From contig CAYPXJ010000003.1 of the NCBI GenBank assembly GCA_964414595.1, forward strand, positions 1 to 64,000: DNA of 64,000 nt, in the 5' to 3' direction. Each line of letters starts with the position of its first letter. Position 1 is the first letter of the stretch. A program made the translations under genes and the position numbers. This DNA comes from CAYPXJ01 sp964414595. Lineage in GTDB: Bacteria; Pseudomonadota; Alphaproteobacteria; Rickettsiales; CAIJLX01. Positions 36,521 through 45,354 of the stretch are shown in pieces. The notes under the pieces are model-generated. The model was not told the origin of the DNA and ran no database searches. It saw only the letters and a program-made list of their open reading frames with translations.

Positions 36521-37324
36521 ATGAAACTCAATCCCAACCTTGCGCTGCAGCGCATCATAACGCCGGAATTTGTCACGCAGGTGATTGCGGCGGCCCGCGG
36601 CGCTTCGGCGCTTATCATGCGCCATTATCAGGGGTATGTGAGCGTGGAGATGAAGGAGGATAAAAGCCCCGTCACCATCGCCGATACCGAGGCCAACCAC
36701 CTGATTGTAGAAGCATTGACGCGCCTTTCGCCCGATATTCTCGTCATCGCCGAAGAGTCCGGCCACACGCATACGGAGGATGTTTCCGCCGCCCGCGCCT
36801 TCTGGCTGGTCGACCCGCTCGACGGAACGAAAAGTTTTATCCGCAAAACCGGCGAGTTCACCGTCAATATCGGCCTGATCGATGGCGCAACAAAACGGCC
36901 AGTTTTCGGCGTAATTCTAATTCCCGCCAAAAACGAACTCTATTTCACCGGCGCCGACGGCAAAGCCTATTTTCAAGCGTCCGACGACGCAAAACCCTTT
37001 ACCATCTCCGTACGCAAAGCGCCTGCCGATGGCCTTACCGTCGTCGCCAGCCAATCGCATACCAGCAAAAAAACGGAGCAGTATGTCGGCGATCTGAAAG
37101 TAAAAAAATATATCCCGGCGAATAGCTCGCTGAAATTCTGCATGGTGGCGAAAGGCGAGGCCGATCTCTACCCGCGTTTCGGCACAACGATGGAGTGGGA
37201 TACCGCCGCCGGCCACGCGCTGATTCTGGCCGCGGGCGGCACGATGACAAATCCGGACGGCTCATCGTTTCTTTACGGCAAACCGGGCTTTACGAACGGC
37301 GATTTCGTCGTCCGCGGCGCGTAA
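36521..37324 (+). CDS. cysQ: 3'(2'),5'-bisphosphate nucleotidase, inositol monophosphatase superfamily
   Basis: 267 residues with the Li+-sensitive phosphatase motifs: ILVIAEESGHT (first Mg Glu), WLVDPLDGTKSFI (the D-P-L-D-G-T metal site), and TMEWDTAAGHALILAAGG (W-D-x-A-A). GEFTVNIGLI after the second motif is CysQ-like rather than SuhB-like. It removes PAP made during sulfate assimilation; HisN-type histidinol phosphatase is the main alternative. Divergent from gdhB; convergent and abutting with the next gene. Confidence 0.88.
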   Translation: MKLNPNLALQRIITPEFVTQVIAAARGASALIMRHYQGYVSVEMKEDKSPVTIADTEANHLIVEALTRLSPDILVIAEESGHTHTEDVSAARAFWLVDPLDGTKSFIRKTGEFTVNIGLIDGATKRPVFGVILIPAKNELYFTGADGKAYFQASDDAKPFTISVRKAPADGLTVVASQSHTSKKTEQYVGDLKVKKYIPANSSLKFCMVAKGEADLYPRFGTTMEWDTAAGHALILAAGGTMTNPDGSSFLYGKPGFTNGDFVVRGA

Positions 37325-37972
37325 TTATTTTTTGCTGACCACTTGCTCGTGATAATAACAGAATAGCATGCCAAGGGGGCTGCCTTGCTCTCGGCGTTTT
37401 TGGTTAGCGGCCTCTTTTGCCGCTGCCGAAATTTTCGCGTAATCTGTGCTTTCCGGGCGCAATAGCGCGTCATAAATCTGCACAATCAGAATTTCTGACA
37501 TCTCCCGGGCGTAGGGCACGCCCTTCGCTTCAAATTGATTGAATAATTTTTCTTTACGATCATCTAACCATAGTTCCAAATTTTTTCCATCCAGTTTTTC
37601 GCTTCTGAGAAATTTCATAAAAGGATACTTTGAAAGTGCAAATTCCTTATGAGATTCCGCCTGGCGTGGGAAAATAAAACCCAGCATTTCCATCGTTGCA
37701 ATACCCGCGGGACTAATTTTTACAGCCAAAGAATCTATTTTTCCGCGTTTATAACTTTCTTGAAAAAAATGCTTTTTTAAAAAAGCTTCGCGCTCCTCCT
37801 GATCGCCCACTTCTTTAACCATCACATCAAAATATCCACGTACTACCTGCCAATAATGATGAGAATTTTCCTGCACGCGCGTGCTATACACCAAATTACC
37901 TTGTTCATTTACATGCGCATAGGTTTCGAGTAATTCACCTAGCGTTTTCCAGTGTTTTTGAGTCGCCGTCAT
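37325..37972 (-). CDS. Hypothetical soluble protein
   Basis: 215 residues, helical and charged, no signal peptide, no recognised domain. Its stop abuts the cysQ stop (TAATTA) and its ATG overlaps the stop of the upstream DUF192 gene by four bases, so it is the second gene of a two-gene minus-strand operon. Function unknown. Confidence 0.7.
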   Translation of the reverse strand: MTATQKHWKTLGELLETYAHVNEQGNLVYSTRVQENSHHYWQVVRGYFDVMVKEVGDQEEREAFLKKHFFQESYKRGKIDSLAVKISPAGIATMEMLGFIFPRQAESHKEFALSKYPFMKFLRSEKLDGKNLELWLDDRKEKLFNQFEAKGVPYAREMSEILIVQIYDALLRPESTDYAKISAAAKEAANQKRREQGSPLGMLFCYYHEQVVSKK

Positions 37973-38634
37973 TTCGCCACCATCCTCACCCGATCACCCA
38001 CTTTAATATTCTGCGCCTTTAGCGCGCCTCCACTTACCTGCAAAAACGAGCGCACCGGTATCGGCGAAGCCAGCGATTTTATCTCATTAAACTGCGTATC
38101 CTGCACAATATTCAAAATCTTCCCGTCCGCATCCAGCCACGCGATATCGTACGAAACCAGCGCCTTCGAAAGATCAATCTGCGCCAGCAAATCTTCCGGA
38201 TAAAGTGTCAGCATCCCTTCGCCCTCGGCAAAAGCCTGCGTCATGCGCGTATCGTTTTTGGGCAACATATCGCCGCGTCGCAGTGTGGCGCGAAAATGTT
38301 TCCAGCGGCGCGGTTCGCTATCGAAACTATTTTCTTCCTTAAGCCACGGCTGCACCACAATCATTTCCTGCGCAAACACCACCGGGCTCACATCCTGGTA
38401 GCGAATCGCTTTGGTCATTTCGGGCTGCGGCTCCTCTTTGGCGACCTCCTCCACCGGCGGTTTTAATTGCACACGCTGCGATGCCGGTGGTCGGCGAATG
38501 GGTTTCTCCGCCTGCGGTTCTTCCGGGTTAACAATTTCCTGTTTGGGTTTTTTATCCCAATAATTCTGCATCTCCGGCTCTTCCGCCCAGGCGTTCGGCA
38601 CCAGGCATAAAGCCCCTAGTAAAAACCACTTCAT
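37969..38634 (-). CDS. Exported DUF192 family protein with Pro/Glu-rich N-terminal extension
   Basis: From ATG 38634 the product is 221 residues with a signal peptide (MKWFLLGALCLVPNAWA, cleavage after AWA), a Lys/Pro/Glu-rich linker to about residue 75, and a C-terminal DUF192 domain: the KALVSYDIAWLDADGKIL strand, then PIPVRSFLQVSGGALKAQNIKVGDRV. The usual early D-R-x-x-G-L-M part is replaced by a diverged version (LPKNDTRMTQAFAEGEGMLTLYP). DUF192 has no settled function. The in-frame extension to 38841 overlaps a divergent gene and is rejected. Confidence 0.8.
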   Translation of the reverse strand: MKWFLLGALCLVPNAWAEEPEMQNYWDKKPKQEIVNPEEPQAEKPIRRPPASQRVQLKPPVEEVAKEEPQPEMTKAIRYQDVSPVVFAQEMIVVQPWLKEENSFDSEPRRWKHFRATLRRGDMLPKNDTRMTQAFAEGEGMLTLYPEDLLAQIDLSKALVSYDIAWLDADGKILNIVQDTQFNEIKSLASPIPVRSFLQVSGGALKAQNIKVGDRVRMVAK

Positions 38635-38680
38635 ATCCCTGTTATAGATTGTCGGGGCAAACTTTGCTAGACTCCGCTTC

Positions 38681-39190
38681 ATGCTGACTTTTCCAGAGTT
38701 GAAATACCGCCTGCGCGAGGCCTGGCAAGTGCTCACCGGCACAGGAAGACACAAGCTTTTGGAAAATGTGAAGCGCATCCGCCGCGCGCGCAAGCCAAAG
38801 CACCCGCTGCTGGCCAAGCTACTCACGAAATCTGAGATCAACGCACTGCCGGTATGCGGCTTGCTGTTGCTGCTGGGTGTGGTGTTGATTTTCCGCCCGC
38901 CGGCGTTTGAGGCGGAGCGCTGGCATCTCTATTTTGATATGAATCGCAACGGGCTTTTCACTATTTCGGATGTGCTTCGCTGGTTTGTCTGGCTCTTTTA
39001 TTTTCCCGGCGATTTTATTTTGCAAATTTTGATGGAGGCGCATATCACGCGCGTCTTTTTTGAATTGAGCGCGGAGTCTTACGGCAATATTGGTTCGCTG
39101 CTGCTTTCGGTCATCTGCTGGTGGATTTGCGGCGGGCCTACACTCGTATTTCTGATGGCATTGCCTGTCATCATCACCCATTTTTTCTAA
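38681..39190 (+). CDS. Hypothetical membrane protein with an EF-hand-like loop
   Basis: 169 residues: a basic N-terminus, one hydrophobic helix at about 57-72 (LPVCGLLLLLGVVLIF), a loop, and two or three further membrane segments. The loop DMNRNGLFTISD (about 87-98) fits a canonical EF-hand Ca2+ loop, with D, N, N at positions 1, 3 and 5, Gly at 6, and Asp at 12. Placement between two membrane segments suggests ion sensing near the membrane. It lies 10 nt before uppP and probably shares its transcript. No family name assigned. Confidence 0.7.
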   Translation: MLTFPELKYRLREAWQVLTGTGRHKLLENVKRIRRARKPKHPLLAKLLTKSEINALPVCGLLLLLGVVLIFRPPAFEAERWHLYFDMNRNGLFTISDVLRWFVWLFYFPGDFILQILMEAHITRVFFELSAESYGNIGSLLLSVICWWICGGPTLVFLMALPVIITHFF

Positions 39191-39200
39191 CGCGGGCATC

Positions 39201-40007
39201 ATGGAATTTGTAACATATTTCAAAGCGGCGCTGCTCGGCATCATCGAGGGCCTCACGGAATTTTTGCCGATTTCTTCCACCGGCCATTTGATTTTGGCGA
39301 TGGATTTATTGTCGTTTGAAGGCCCGCCGGTTTTTGAAATCGCGATTCAGCTCGGTGCGATTCTGGCAATATGCTGGATCTACCGGCAGAAATTTTTCCA
39401 CGTCGCGGTGAATTTGCGAAAAGAATATTCCGCGCGGCATTTCGTGCTCACGGTTTTTATTGCGCTTATGCCCGCGCTGGTGCTCGGCGCGATATTTCAC
39501 GATTTCATCAAGCAGGTTTTATTTTCGCCGATTGTCGTTTCCGTTGCGCTGATTATCGGCGGCATTGCGATCATTCTCATCGAACGTCTACCGCTTAAAC
39601 CTGTTGTATTTTCTACCGACGGCTTGTCGCCGAAAAAAGCCTTCGCGATTGGCCTATGCCAGGCCGTTTCAATGATTCCGGGCGTTTCGCGCGCGGGCGC
39701 CACCATCATGGGCGGCTTGCTCCTCAAACTCGATCGCAAAACGGCGACGGAATTTTCCTTCTTCCTCGCCGTGCCGACCATGGCGGCGGCCACGGCCTAC
39801 GACATCTATAAAAATTTTCACGCACTCGAAGCCGATACGCACGGGCTCGTGCTGCTGACGATTGGTTTTGTCACGGCGTTTATTACCGCGGTCGCCGTGG
39901 TGCGCTGGCTACTCTCCTATATTCAAACGCATAATTTCACCTGGTTCGGCGTGTATCGCATCGGGCTAGGTGCGCTTATGCTCCTTTTTTTGTTGGGCAA
40001 TTTCTAA
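39201..40007 (+). CDS. uppP: Undecaprenyl-diphosphatase
   Basis: Recycles the lipid carrier for cell-wall and LPS synthesis. 268 residues, about eight membrane segments, with the two BacA/UppP signatures: GIIEGLTEFLPISSTGHLIL (catalytic Glu and Ser region) and SMIPGVSRAGATIMGG (Arg/Ser pair). Length normal. The glycosyltransferase gene starts one base after its stop, so the two are co-translated. Confidence 0.96.
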   Translation: MEFVTYFKAALLGIIEGLTEFLPISSTGHLILAMDLLSFEGPPVFEIAIQLGAILAICWIYRQKFFHVAVNLRKEYSARHFVLTVFIALMPALVLGAIFHDFIKQVLFSPIVVSVALIIGGIAIILIERLPLKPVVFSTDGLSPKKAFAIGLCQAVSMIPGVSRAGATIMGGLLLKLDRKTATEFSFFLAVPTMAAATAYDIYKNFHALEADTHGLVLLTIGFVTAFITAVAVVRWLLSYIQTHNFTWFGVYRIGLGALMLLFLLGNF

Positions 40008-40008
40008 A

Positions 40009-40791
40009 ATGCGAATCCCGGTATCCTGTTTCATCATCGCGGTGAATGAGGCATCGCGCATCCATCGTACAATCGCCAGCGTCCGCGATTGGGTGGACGA
40101 AGTCGTCGTCATCGATAGCGGCTCCACCGACGGCACACAGGAAATCGCGATGGAAATGGGCGCGCGCGTCGTCTTCAACACCTGGCCCGGTTACGGCCCG
40201 CAAAAACGTTTCGGCGAAGCGCTCTGCAAAAACGACTGGCTGCTTAATCTCGATGCCGATGAAGTCGTGACGCCGGAATTGCGCGAAGAAATTCTGGCGC
40301 TTTTTTCCAGGGGCGAACCGCCGCATCAGGCGTATGAACTTTCCGTCATCGAATTATTGCCGGGCGAATCCACGCCTTCGCGTTTTGCGCATCGCGTGCC
40401 TTGCGTACGTCTTTATCACCGTGCGCATGGCCGTTATGCGGAAAGCCTGGTGCACGATCGTGTGGAGATGAAGCCGGGGGCGTCTGTCAGTAAACTTGCC
40501 GCCATTGTGGAACATTTCTCCGTGCAGTCGGTGACCATCAGCATCGAAAAAATCAACCGCTACTCCTCCATGCAGGCGGACGATATGCTCGCGCGCAAAC
40601 GTACGCCACTTTTCTTAAATATTCGCCTTTTTCTGGAATTTCCGTTCGCTTTTTTGAAGGCCTATTTCTTCCGCAAACATATTCTGCGCGGGCGTTACGG
40701 CTATATCATGGCGGTGAATTACGCCTTCAGCCGTTATGCGCGCCTGGCCAAGCTGGTGGAGAAAAAACTCCTCGAGCGGCGGAAATCTTGA
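40009..40791 (+). CDS. Family 2 glycosyltransferase, LPS core WaaE/KdtX-like
   Basis: 260 residues from ATG 40009, with a GT-A domain: VSCFIIAVNEASRIHRTIASV at the nucleotide-binding strand, EVVVIDSGSTDGTQEIA, and DWLLNLDADEVVTPEL giving the metal-binding D-x-D-type Asp pair. The RFGEALCKNDW and LYHRAHGRYAE parts match WaaE/KdtX proteins that add a heptose or glucose to LPS core; the acceptor is not certain. Follows uppP by one base. The frame upstream of the ATG, into uppP, is rejected. Confidence 0.88.
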   Translation: MRIPVSCFIIAVNEASRIHRTIASVRDWVDEVVVIDSGSTDGTQEIAMEMGARVVFNTWPGYGPQKRFGEALCKNDWLLNLDADEVVTPELREEILALFSRGEPPHQAYELSVIELLPGESTPSRFAHRVPCVRLYHRAHGRYAESLVHDRVEMKPGASVSKLAAIVEHFSVQSVTISIEKINRYSSMQADDMLARKRTPLFLNIRLFLEFPFAFLKAYFFRKHILRGRYGYIMAVNYAFSRYARLAKLVEKKLLERRKS

Positions 40792-40852
40792 CAGTTTCGC
40801 CGCCAAAGCCTAAATTCCCCGCCACAATGCAAGTATTTATGACCACATTCTC

Positions 40853-42805
40853 ATGATAAAACTCACGCTTCCCGATGGCAGCAGCCGGGAATTTGAAGCG
40901 GGCGTGACTGGTCAGGATGTGGCCGCAAGCATAGGCCCCGGGCTCGCCAAAGCCGCAGTCGCCATCAATTTCAACGGTCAGCAGCGCGATATCTATCTCC
41001 CGATTACGGAGAGCGGATCGATTCGTATTTTAACGCCCAAAGATCCCGAGGGCCTTGAGATCATGCGCCACACCACCACCGCGCAGGTGCTCGCGCGCGC
41101 GGTGAAGGAATTATGGCCGCAAGCGAAACTGGCCATAGGCCCTACGATCGAAAACGGATTTTATTACGATATTGCGCTGAATTACCACATCACGCCGGAA
41201 GATCTGCCGAAGATCGAGGCGAAGATGCACGAGATCATCGCTCGCGATGAAAACGTGAAACGCGAAATGTGGGATCGCGCCGAGGCGATTCAGCTTTTTG
41301 AATCGCGGGGTGAAAATTACAAGGCGCAAATCATTCGCGATGCCGCCGAAACCGACACCACCGAACGGGGCAAAGTTTCGCTCTACCGCCAAAGCAAAAA
41401 CAATGGCTCGGATAAAGAGTTTTTTATGGATCTCTGCCGCGGCCCGCATGTGCCGCACACCGGCCAGCTCAGCACCGCGTTCAAACTCACCAAAATTTCC
41501 GGCGCGTATTGGCGCGGCGATAGCAAAAACGAAATGCTCCAGCGCATTTACGGCGTCAGCTTCACCGACAAAAAACAGCTCGACGCCTACCTGATGCAAA
41601 TCGAAGAAGCCGAAAAACGCGATCACCGCAAACTCGGCCGCGAACTCGGTTTATTCCATATTCAGGAAGAAGCGCAGGGCCAAATTTTCTGGCACGATAA
41701 AGGCTGGACTTTGTATCGCACGCTCGAAAATTACATCCGCGAAAAAATCCGCAAAAACGGTTACATCGAAGTGAAAACGCCGATCCTCGTCGATCGCACC
41801 TTGTGGGAAAAATCCGGCCACTGGGAAAAATTCCGCGAAAACATGTTCACGCTGCAGGATGATGAGCATCGCGTGCTCGCCATCAAACCGATGAATTGCC
41901 CGTGCCACGTGCAAATTTTCAACCAAGGCCTCAAAAGTTACCGCGATCTGCCGCTGCGTATGGCCGAGTTCGGTTCCTGCCATCGCAACGAAGCGAGCGG
42001 CGCATTACACGGCCTGATGCGCGTGCGCGCGATGGTGCAGGACGACGCGCATATTTTCTGCACGGAAGATCAAATTGAAAGCGAAACAGAAAAATTCTGC
42101 CGCCTGCTCGAAGAAGTTTACGACGCGCTCGGCTTTAAGGAATTTTCCGTCAAACTCGCCACGCGCCCCGAGCTTCGCGCCGGTACGGACGCTACCTGGG
42201 ATAAGGCCGAACAGGCCCTCGGCGATGCGGTGAAAGCCGCCGGGCACGCATTCATTCTCGCTCCCGGCGAGGGCGCGTTTTACGGCCCGAAACTCGAATT
42301 CCATTTGAAAGACGCGATCGGCAGAACCTGGCAATGCGGCACGCTGCAGCTCGATTTTGTTTTGCCCGAAAGACTCGACGCCAACTACATTGCCGAAGAC
42401 GGTCAGAAGCACCGCCCGGTGATGCTCCACCGCGCGATTCTCGGCTCGCTCGAGCGCTTCCTCGGCATTCTCATCGAACATTATGCCGGCAAATTTCCGC
42501 TCTGGCTTTCGCCGGTGCAGGCCGTCGTCGCTACCGTCACCAACGAAGCGGATGACTACGCCAATGCGGTCGCCGAAGCGCTCAACAATGCAGGCCTGCG
42601 CGCGATCATCGATACCGGTGCGGATAAAATCAGTTACAAAGTGCGCGAGCATTCGTTGCAAAAAATTCCGCTCATTCTGGCGGTTGGCAAACGCGAGGCG
42701 GAGGAACATTCCGTTTCGGTGCGTCGTCTGGGTTCAGAAAAACAGGAATCGAAAAAGTTGGATGATTTCATTCACGATCTAAAACATGAAGTGAAATTGC
42801 CATGA
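40853..42805 (+). CDS. thrS: Threonyl-tRNA synthetase
   Basis: 650-residue class II synthetase. Domains in order: TGS (1-65), editing domain with HTTTAQVLARAVKEL (about 65-240), catalytic domain with AIKPMNCPCHVQIF (zinc Cys and motif 1 region), RMAEFGSCHRNEASGALHGLMRVRAM (motif 2), and motif 3 near VMLHRAILGSLERFLGILIEHYAG, then an anticodon-binding domain (PVQAVVATVTNEADDYA). The N-terminal domain is full length. Followed by a repeat element and infC. Confidence 0.97.
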   Translation: MIKLTLPDGSSREFEAGVTGQDVAASIGPGLAKAAVAINFNGQQRDIYLPITESGSIRILTPKDPEGLEIMRHTTTAQVLARAVKELWPQAKLAIGPTIENGFYYDIALNYHITPEDLPKIEAKMHEIIARDENVKREMWDRAEAIQLFESRGENYKAQIIRDAAETDTTERGKVSLYRQSKNNGSDKEFFMDLCRGPHVPHTGQLSTAFKLTKISGAYWRGDSKNEMLQRIYGVSFTDKKQLDAYLMQIEEAEKRDHRKLGRELGLFHIQEEAQGQIFWHDKGWTLYRTLENYIREKIRKNGYIEVKTPILVDRTLWEKSGHWEKFRENMFTLQDDEHRVLAIKPMNCPCHVQIFNQGLKSYRDLPLRMAEFGSCHRNEASGALHGLMRVRAMVQDDAHIFCTEDQIESETEKFCRLLEEVYDALGFKEFSVKLATRPELRAGTDATWDKAEQALGDAVKAAGHAFILAPGEGAFYGPKLEFHLKDAIGRTWQCGTLQLDFVLPERLDANYIAEDGQKHRPVMLHRAILGSLERFLGILIEHYAGKFPLWLSPVQAVVATVTNEADDYANAVAEALNNAGLRAIIDTGADKISYKVREHSLQKIPLILAVGKREAEEHSVSVRRLGSEKQESKKLDDFIHDLKHEVKLP

Positions 42806-42818
42806 ACTCTATCAACCC

Positions 42819-42938
42819 AAAACGCAGCAGACTTAGTCAGATGCGATGGATTTCGAGAACCGGCGCGCAGCGTACGTTTTTGTACGTGAGCATCGGAAGC
42901 GCAGAAATTCAAGCAAGCTGACAAGTATGTTGTGTTTT
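42819..42938. repeat. CTAG-family palindromic element with diverged arms, before infC
   Basis: Left AAAACGCAGCAGACTTAGTCAGATGCG pairs loosely with GCAAGCTGACAAGTATGTTGTGTTTT; core AGCGTACG-TTTT-TGTACGTGAGCATCGGAAGC is intact. It ends six nt before the infC Shine-Dalgarno AAGGAG. Confidence 0.75.
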
Positions 42939-42944
42939 CTATTT

Positions 42945-42960
42945 AAGGAGAAGTCCCATA
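42945..42960 (+). promoter_or_regulatory. infC ribosome site with ATA start codon
   Basis: AAGGAG (42945-42950), seven nt spacer, then ATA at 42958-42960 as the only plausible initiator in this frame. Rare start codons on infC let IF3 repress its own translation. Confidence 0.8.
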
Positions 42961-43509
42961 GCTAGACCCCCATTCGAACGAAATAACCACCGCGCACCTA
43001 AGGCTGATGACGGCCCGCGCGTCAATGAAGGTATTCGCGCAGCCGAGGTGCGCGTAATTGGCGCTGATGGCGAAATGCTCGGCGTGAAGCCGCCGCGTGA
43101 AGCGATTGCGCTCGCGCGTGAATTGGAGCTCGATCTGGTGGAAGTGTCGCCCAATACGACTCCGCCGGTGTGTAAAATTATGGATTTCGGGAAATACCGT
43201 TACGAGCAGCAGAAAAAAGCCCGCGAAGCGCGCAAGCACCAGAAGGTGATTCAGATCAAAGAAATTAAAATGCGCCCCGGCATCGACGACAACGATTACA
43301 ACATCAAGATGCGCAAGGTGAAAGAGTTCATCGAGGACGGCGATAAGGTAAAAATCACGCTGCGTTTCCGTGGCCGTGAAATGGCGAACCCGGAGATGGG
43401 TCGCGATGTAATTGCGCGCGTGAAGGCCGATTCGGAAACCTACGCCAAAGTGGAATTCGAACCGAAGATGGAAGGCCGCCAGATGGTGATGATCCTGGCG
43501 CAGAAATAA
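42958..43509 (+). CDS. infC: Translation initiation factor IF-3, ATA start
   Basis: 183 residues. The frame from ATA 42958 gives ARPPFERNNHRAP then RVNEGIRAAEVRVIGADGEMLGV, the conserved IF-3 N-domain, followed by KIMDFGKYRYEQQKK (family signature), a Lys-rich linker and a C-domain through KVKITLRFRGREMANPEMG. Beginning at the first GTG (43048) would cut away half of the N-domain. The ATA codon matches IF-3 autoregulation known from E. coli, where the start is AUU. Normal partners rpmI and rplT are not downstream; a repeat element and a prepilin gene follow. Confidence 0.93.
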   Translation: MARPPFERNNHRAPKADDGPRVNEGIRAAEVRVIGADGEMLGVKPPREAIALARELELDLVEVSPNTTPPVCKIMDFGKYRYEQQKKAREARKHQKVIQIKEIKMRPGIDDNDYNIKMRKVKEFIEDGDKVKITLRFRGREMANPEMGRDVIARVKADSETYAKVEFEPKMEGRQMVMILAQK

Positions 43510-43617
43510 GTCGGCAGTTTTAGTCTTAACGAACGACTACAAACGAGACTGCACTTTCAATTTTGTTCATATACGTAGCGACGTTAGAACTAATAACGCG
43601 CTAGGCCGATGCGAATA

Positions 43618-43737
43618 GGCATTTTCAATTTTTCCGTATGCAAGGAGTGCAAGGCGAGCCGCGCGGACTGTACATAAAGTACACGAGCACGGCGCGTCCG
43701 CAGCCACGACGCAGTAGACGGGAAAATTGAAAATGCC
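43618..43737. repeat. Second palindromic family (GGCATTTTCAATTTT arms), copy 2
   Basis: GGCATTTTCAATTTTTCC and GGAAAATTGAAAATGCC arms around ACTGTACATAAAGTACACGAGCACGG, with GCAGTAGACGGG at right. A left half of a CTAG-arm element (ACGCGCTAGGCCGATGCGAATA, 43596-43617) is fused directly in front. The right end lies three nt from the prepilin stop. Confidence 0.8.
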
Positions 43738-43740
43738 GAA

Positions 43741-44463
43741 TTAATTAGATAATTTCACCAGAACAACGCAGCGCGCGGCGTCACTCTGCAACACATACTG
43801 CATGCCCGTGCCGGCGCCCTGAACACAATTAATCGCTTCCGGTGATGCGGAATTATAACGCACGAGGCCTAGATTCGGCAGGCCGTCATCCAGCGTGCGG
43901 TCGATATCATGCGCTTGCGCGGCATTCAAAATCGGCTCCGCGGCGTTGAGCGTACCGCCGCCATTCGTGGCACTCAGTTGGAAATGATTTTGCATATCGC
44001 CTGCCGTCCAGCTGAGGAAATAGCCGAGACCTTCGGCGATTTTCGCCGCCGGAATATTCACGCCCGGCAGGCCCTCTTCGTTATTGCTTGCTGTCAAATC
44101 AAAACGGCCTTCGGTGAGCTTGGCAATTTCCAGATGTTTCCAGGCAAGTGTACCCTCGCCCTGATCCCATTCAATGCGGTTATTGCCGTTGCCATTTTGG
44201 AAGCCTGCGATGGCGATTACTTCGGCTTTGGTTTGGTCAAATTTCAAATCCGCCAGCGCGAAATCGCCCGGCAGGGCGTTATAGCGGCTTACAAAATGGC
44301 CGATAGCGGCCTGATGTTCGCCGAGTTCGGTAATGAGCGAGCGGTTTTCCGCCGCATCGATAAGCTTTTGGCCCACCAGAATACCACCGATAATAAGCCC
44401 GATAATCACGAGGACGATGGAAATTTCAACTAAGCTAAAGCCGCGTGTGGAAGGGTGTTTCAT
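43741..44463 (-). CDS. Type IV prepilin-like protein
   Basis: About 240 residues. N-terminus MKHPSTRGFSLVEISIVLVI has the prepilin peptidase site G|FSLVE with Glu5, followed by a 20-residue hydrophobic helix. The rest is a secreted globular domain with Asn/Gly-rich loops (GFQNGNGNNRIEWDQGEG) and a Cys pair (INCVQGAG...AARCVVL) likely forming a disulfide. Could be a minor pilin or a pseudopilin. ATG 44463 fits the short prepilin leader; upstream ATGs at 44475 and 44480 are possible but less good. Confidence 0.85.
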   Translation of the reverse strand: MKHPSTRGFSLVEISIVLVIIGLIIGGILVGQKLIDAAENRSLITELGEHQAAIGHFVSRYNALPGDFALADLKFDQTKAEVIAIAGFQNGNGNNRIEWDQGEGTLAWKHLEIAKLTEGRFDLTASNNEEGLPGVNIPAAKIAEGLGYFLSWTAGDMQNHFQLSATNGGGTLNAAEPILNAAQAHDIDRTLDDGLPNLGLVRYNSASPEAINCVQGAGTGMQYVLQSDAARCVVLVKLSN

Positions 44464-44585
44464 GGCCTTTATCATAGCATAATTTACCCACCCCTTCAAC
44501 GGCCGTGCGGGCCGCCTTATGCGTATTTTTTCTTTTCTTTTCGCGGGTTTTCCGTTATCAACACCCCACTTTAGAACAATCTGTT

Positions 44586-45155
44586 ATGAAACCCACACCC
44601 GAAAATAAATCCCTCTGCGTCTTTTGCGGCGCGCGCGATACGGTCGAGGCCGATTTCCTCGATCAAGCCCGCAGCCTTGGCAACCTGATGGCGCAAAAAA
44701 ACATCCGCCTCATTTACGGCGGCGGCGATTGCGGCATGATGGGCGCCACCGCCAATAGCGTGCTGAAATCCGGCGGCAAGGTCACCGGCGTATTCCCAAA
44801 ATTCCTCAACCAATACGAATCGGAGCATAAATCCTTAAGCGAAATGATCATCGTCGAGGATATGCACACGCGCAAATGGACGATGTTTGAACATTGCGAT
44901 GCGATTGCGGTGCTGCCCGGCGGTTTCGGCACGATGGATGAAACCTTTGAAGTCCTCACCTGGAAGCAGCTCGGCCTGCACAAAAAACCCATCGTGATTT
45001 ATAACTATCGCGGGTATTGGGATCCGTTCCTGCGTTTGGTAGATAATATTATCAGCCTGGGCTTTGCCTCGCCGGCGACGCGCGAATTATTTACCGTCGC
45101 CAGCCGTTTGGAAGATGTCATTTCGCTGGCGTTCCCGCCTACGCCTAAGCCCTAG
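44586..45155 (+). CDS. LOG family protein (nucleoside 5'-monophosphate phosphoribohydrolase)
   Basis: 189 residues from ATG 44586. The family motif P-G-G-x-G-T-x-x-E is VLPGGFGTMDETFEV; RLIYGGGDCGMMGATANSVL gives the other Rossmann glycine loop. LOG proteins split cytokinin riboside monophosphates or AMP/related nucleotides at the N-glycosidic bond; role in bacteria unclear. The longer frame to 44505 is rejected because it adds a non-family N-terminus. No neighbour suggests a pathway. Confidence 0.92.
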   Translation: MKPTPENKSLCVFCGARDTVEADFLDQARSLGNLMAQKNIRLIYGGGDCGMMGATANSVLKSGGKVTGVFPKFLNQYESEHKSLSEMIIVEDMHTRKWTMFEHCDAIAVLPGGFGTMDETFEVLTWKQLGLHKKPIVIYNYRGYWDPFLRLVDNIISLGFASPATRELFTVASRLEDVISLAFPPTPKP

Positions 45156-45234
45156 GCCATCATTTCTAATTTGCTCTAATTTCAGTTTGAATGCGCGGCA
45201 ACCTGCCTACTTGCATAAAAATCGAAAATAGAAA

Positions 45235-45250
45235 TTTACTATTTGTTAAC
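45235..45250 (+). promoter_or_regulatory. Possible CtrA site upstream of the RTX-like gene
   Basis: TTTA-CTATTTG-TTAAC, N7 spacing with one mismatch in the first half-site; a TACAGT hexamer lies seven nt downstream. About 105 nt before the ATG at 45355. Confidence 0.5.
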
Positions 45251-45354
45251 TTTTTGCTACAGTGCTTTCCTGCATTCAATGTAAGGACGGGTAGGCTAAA
45301 CGCAGATTAGCCGCAGAGTGGAGCTTTGTCTCATTAAAACCGGGAGGGTTTTTT

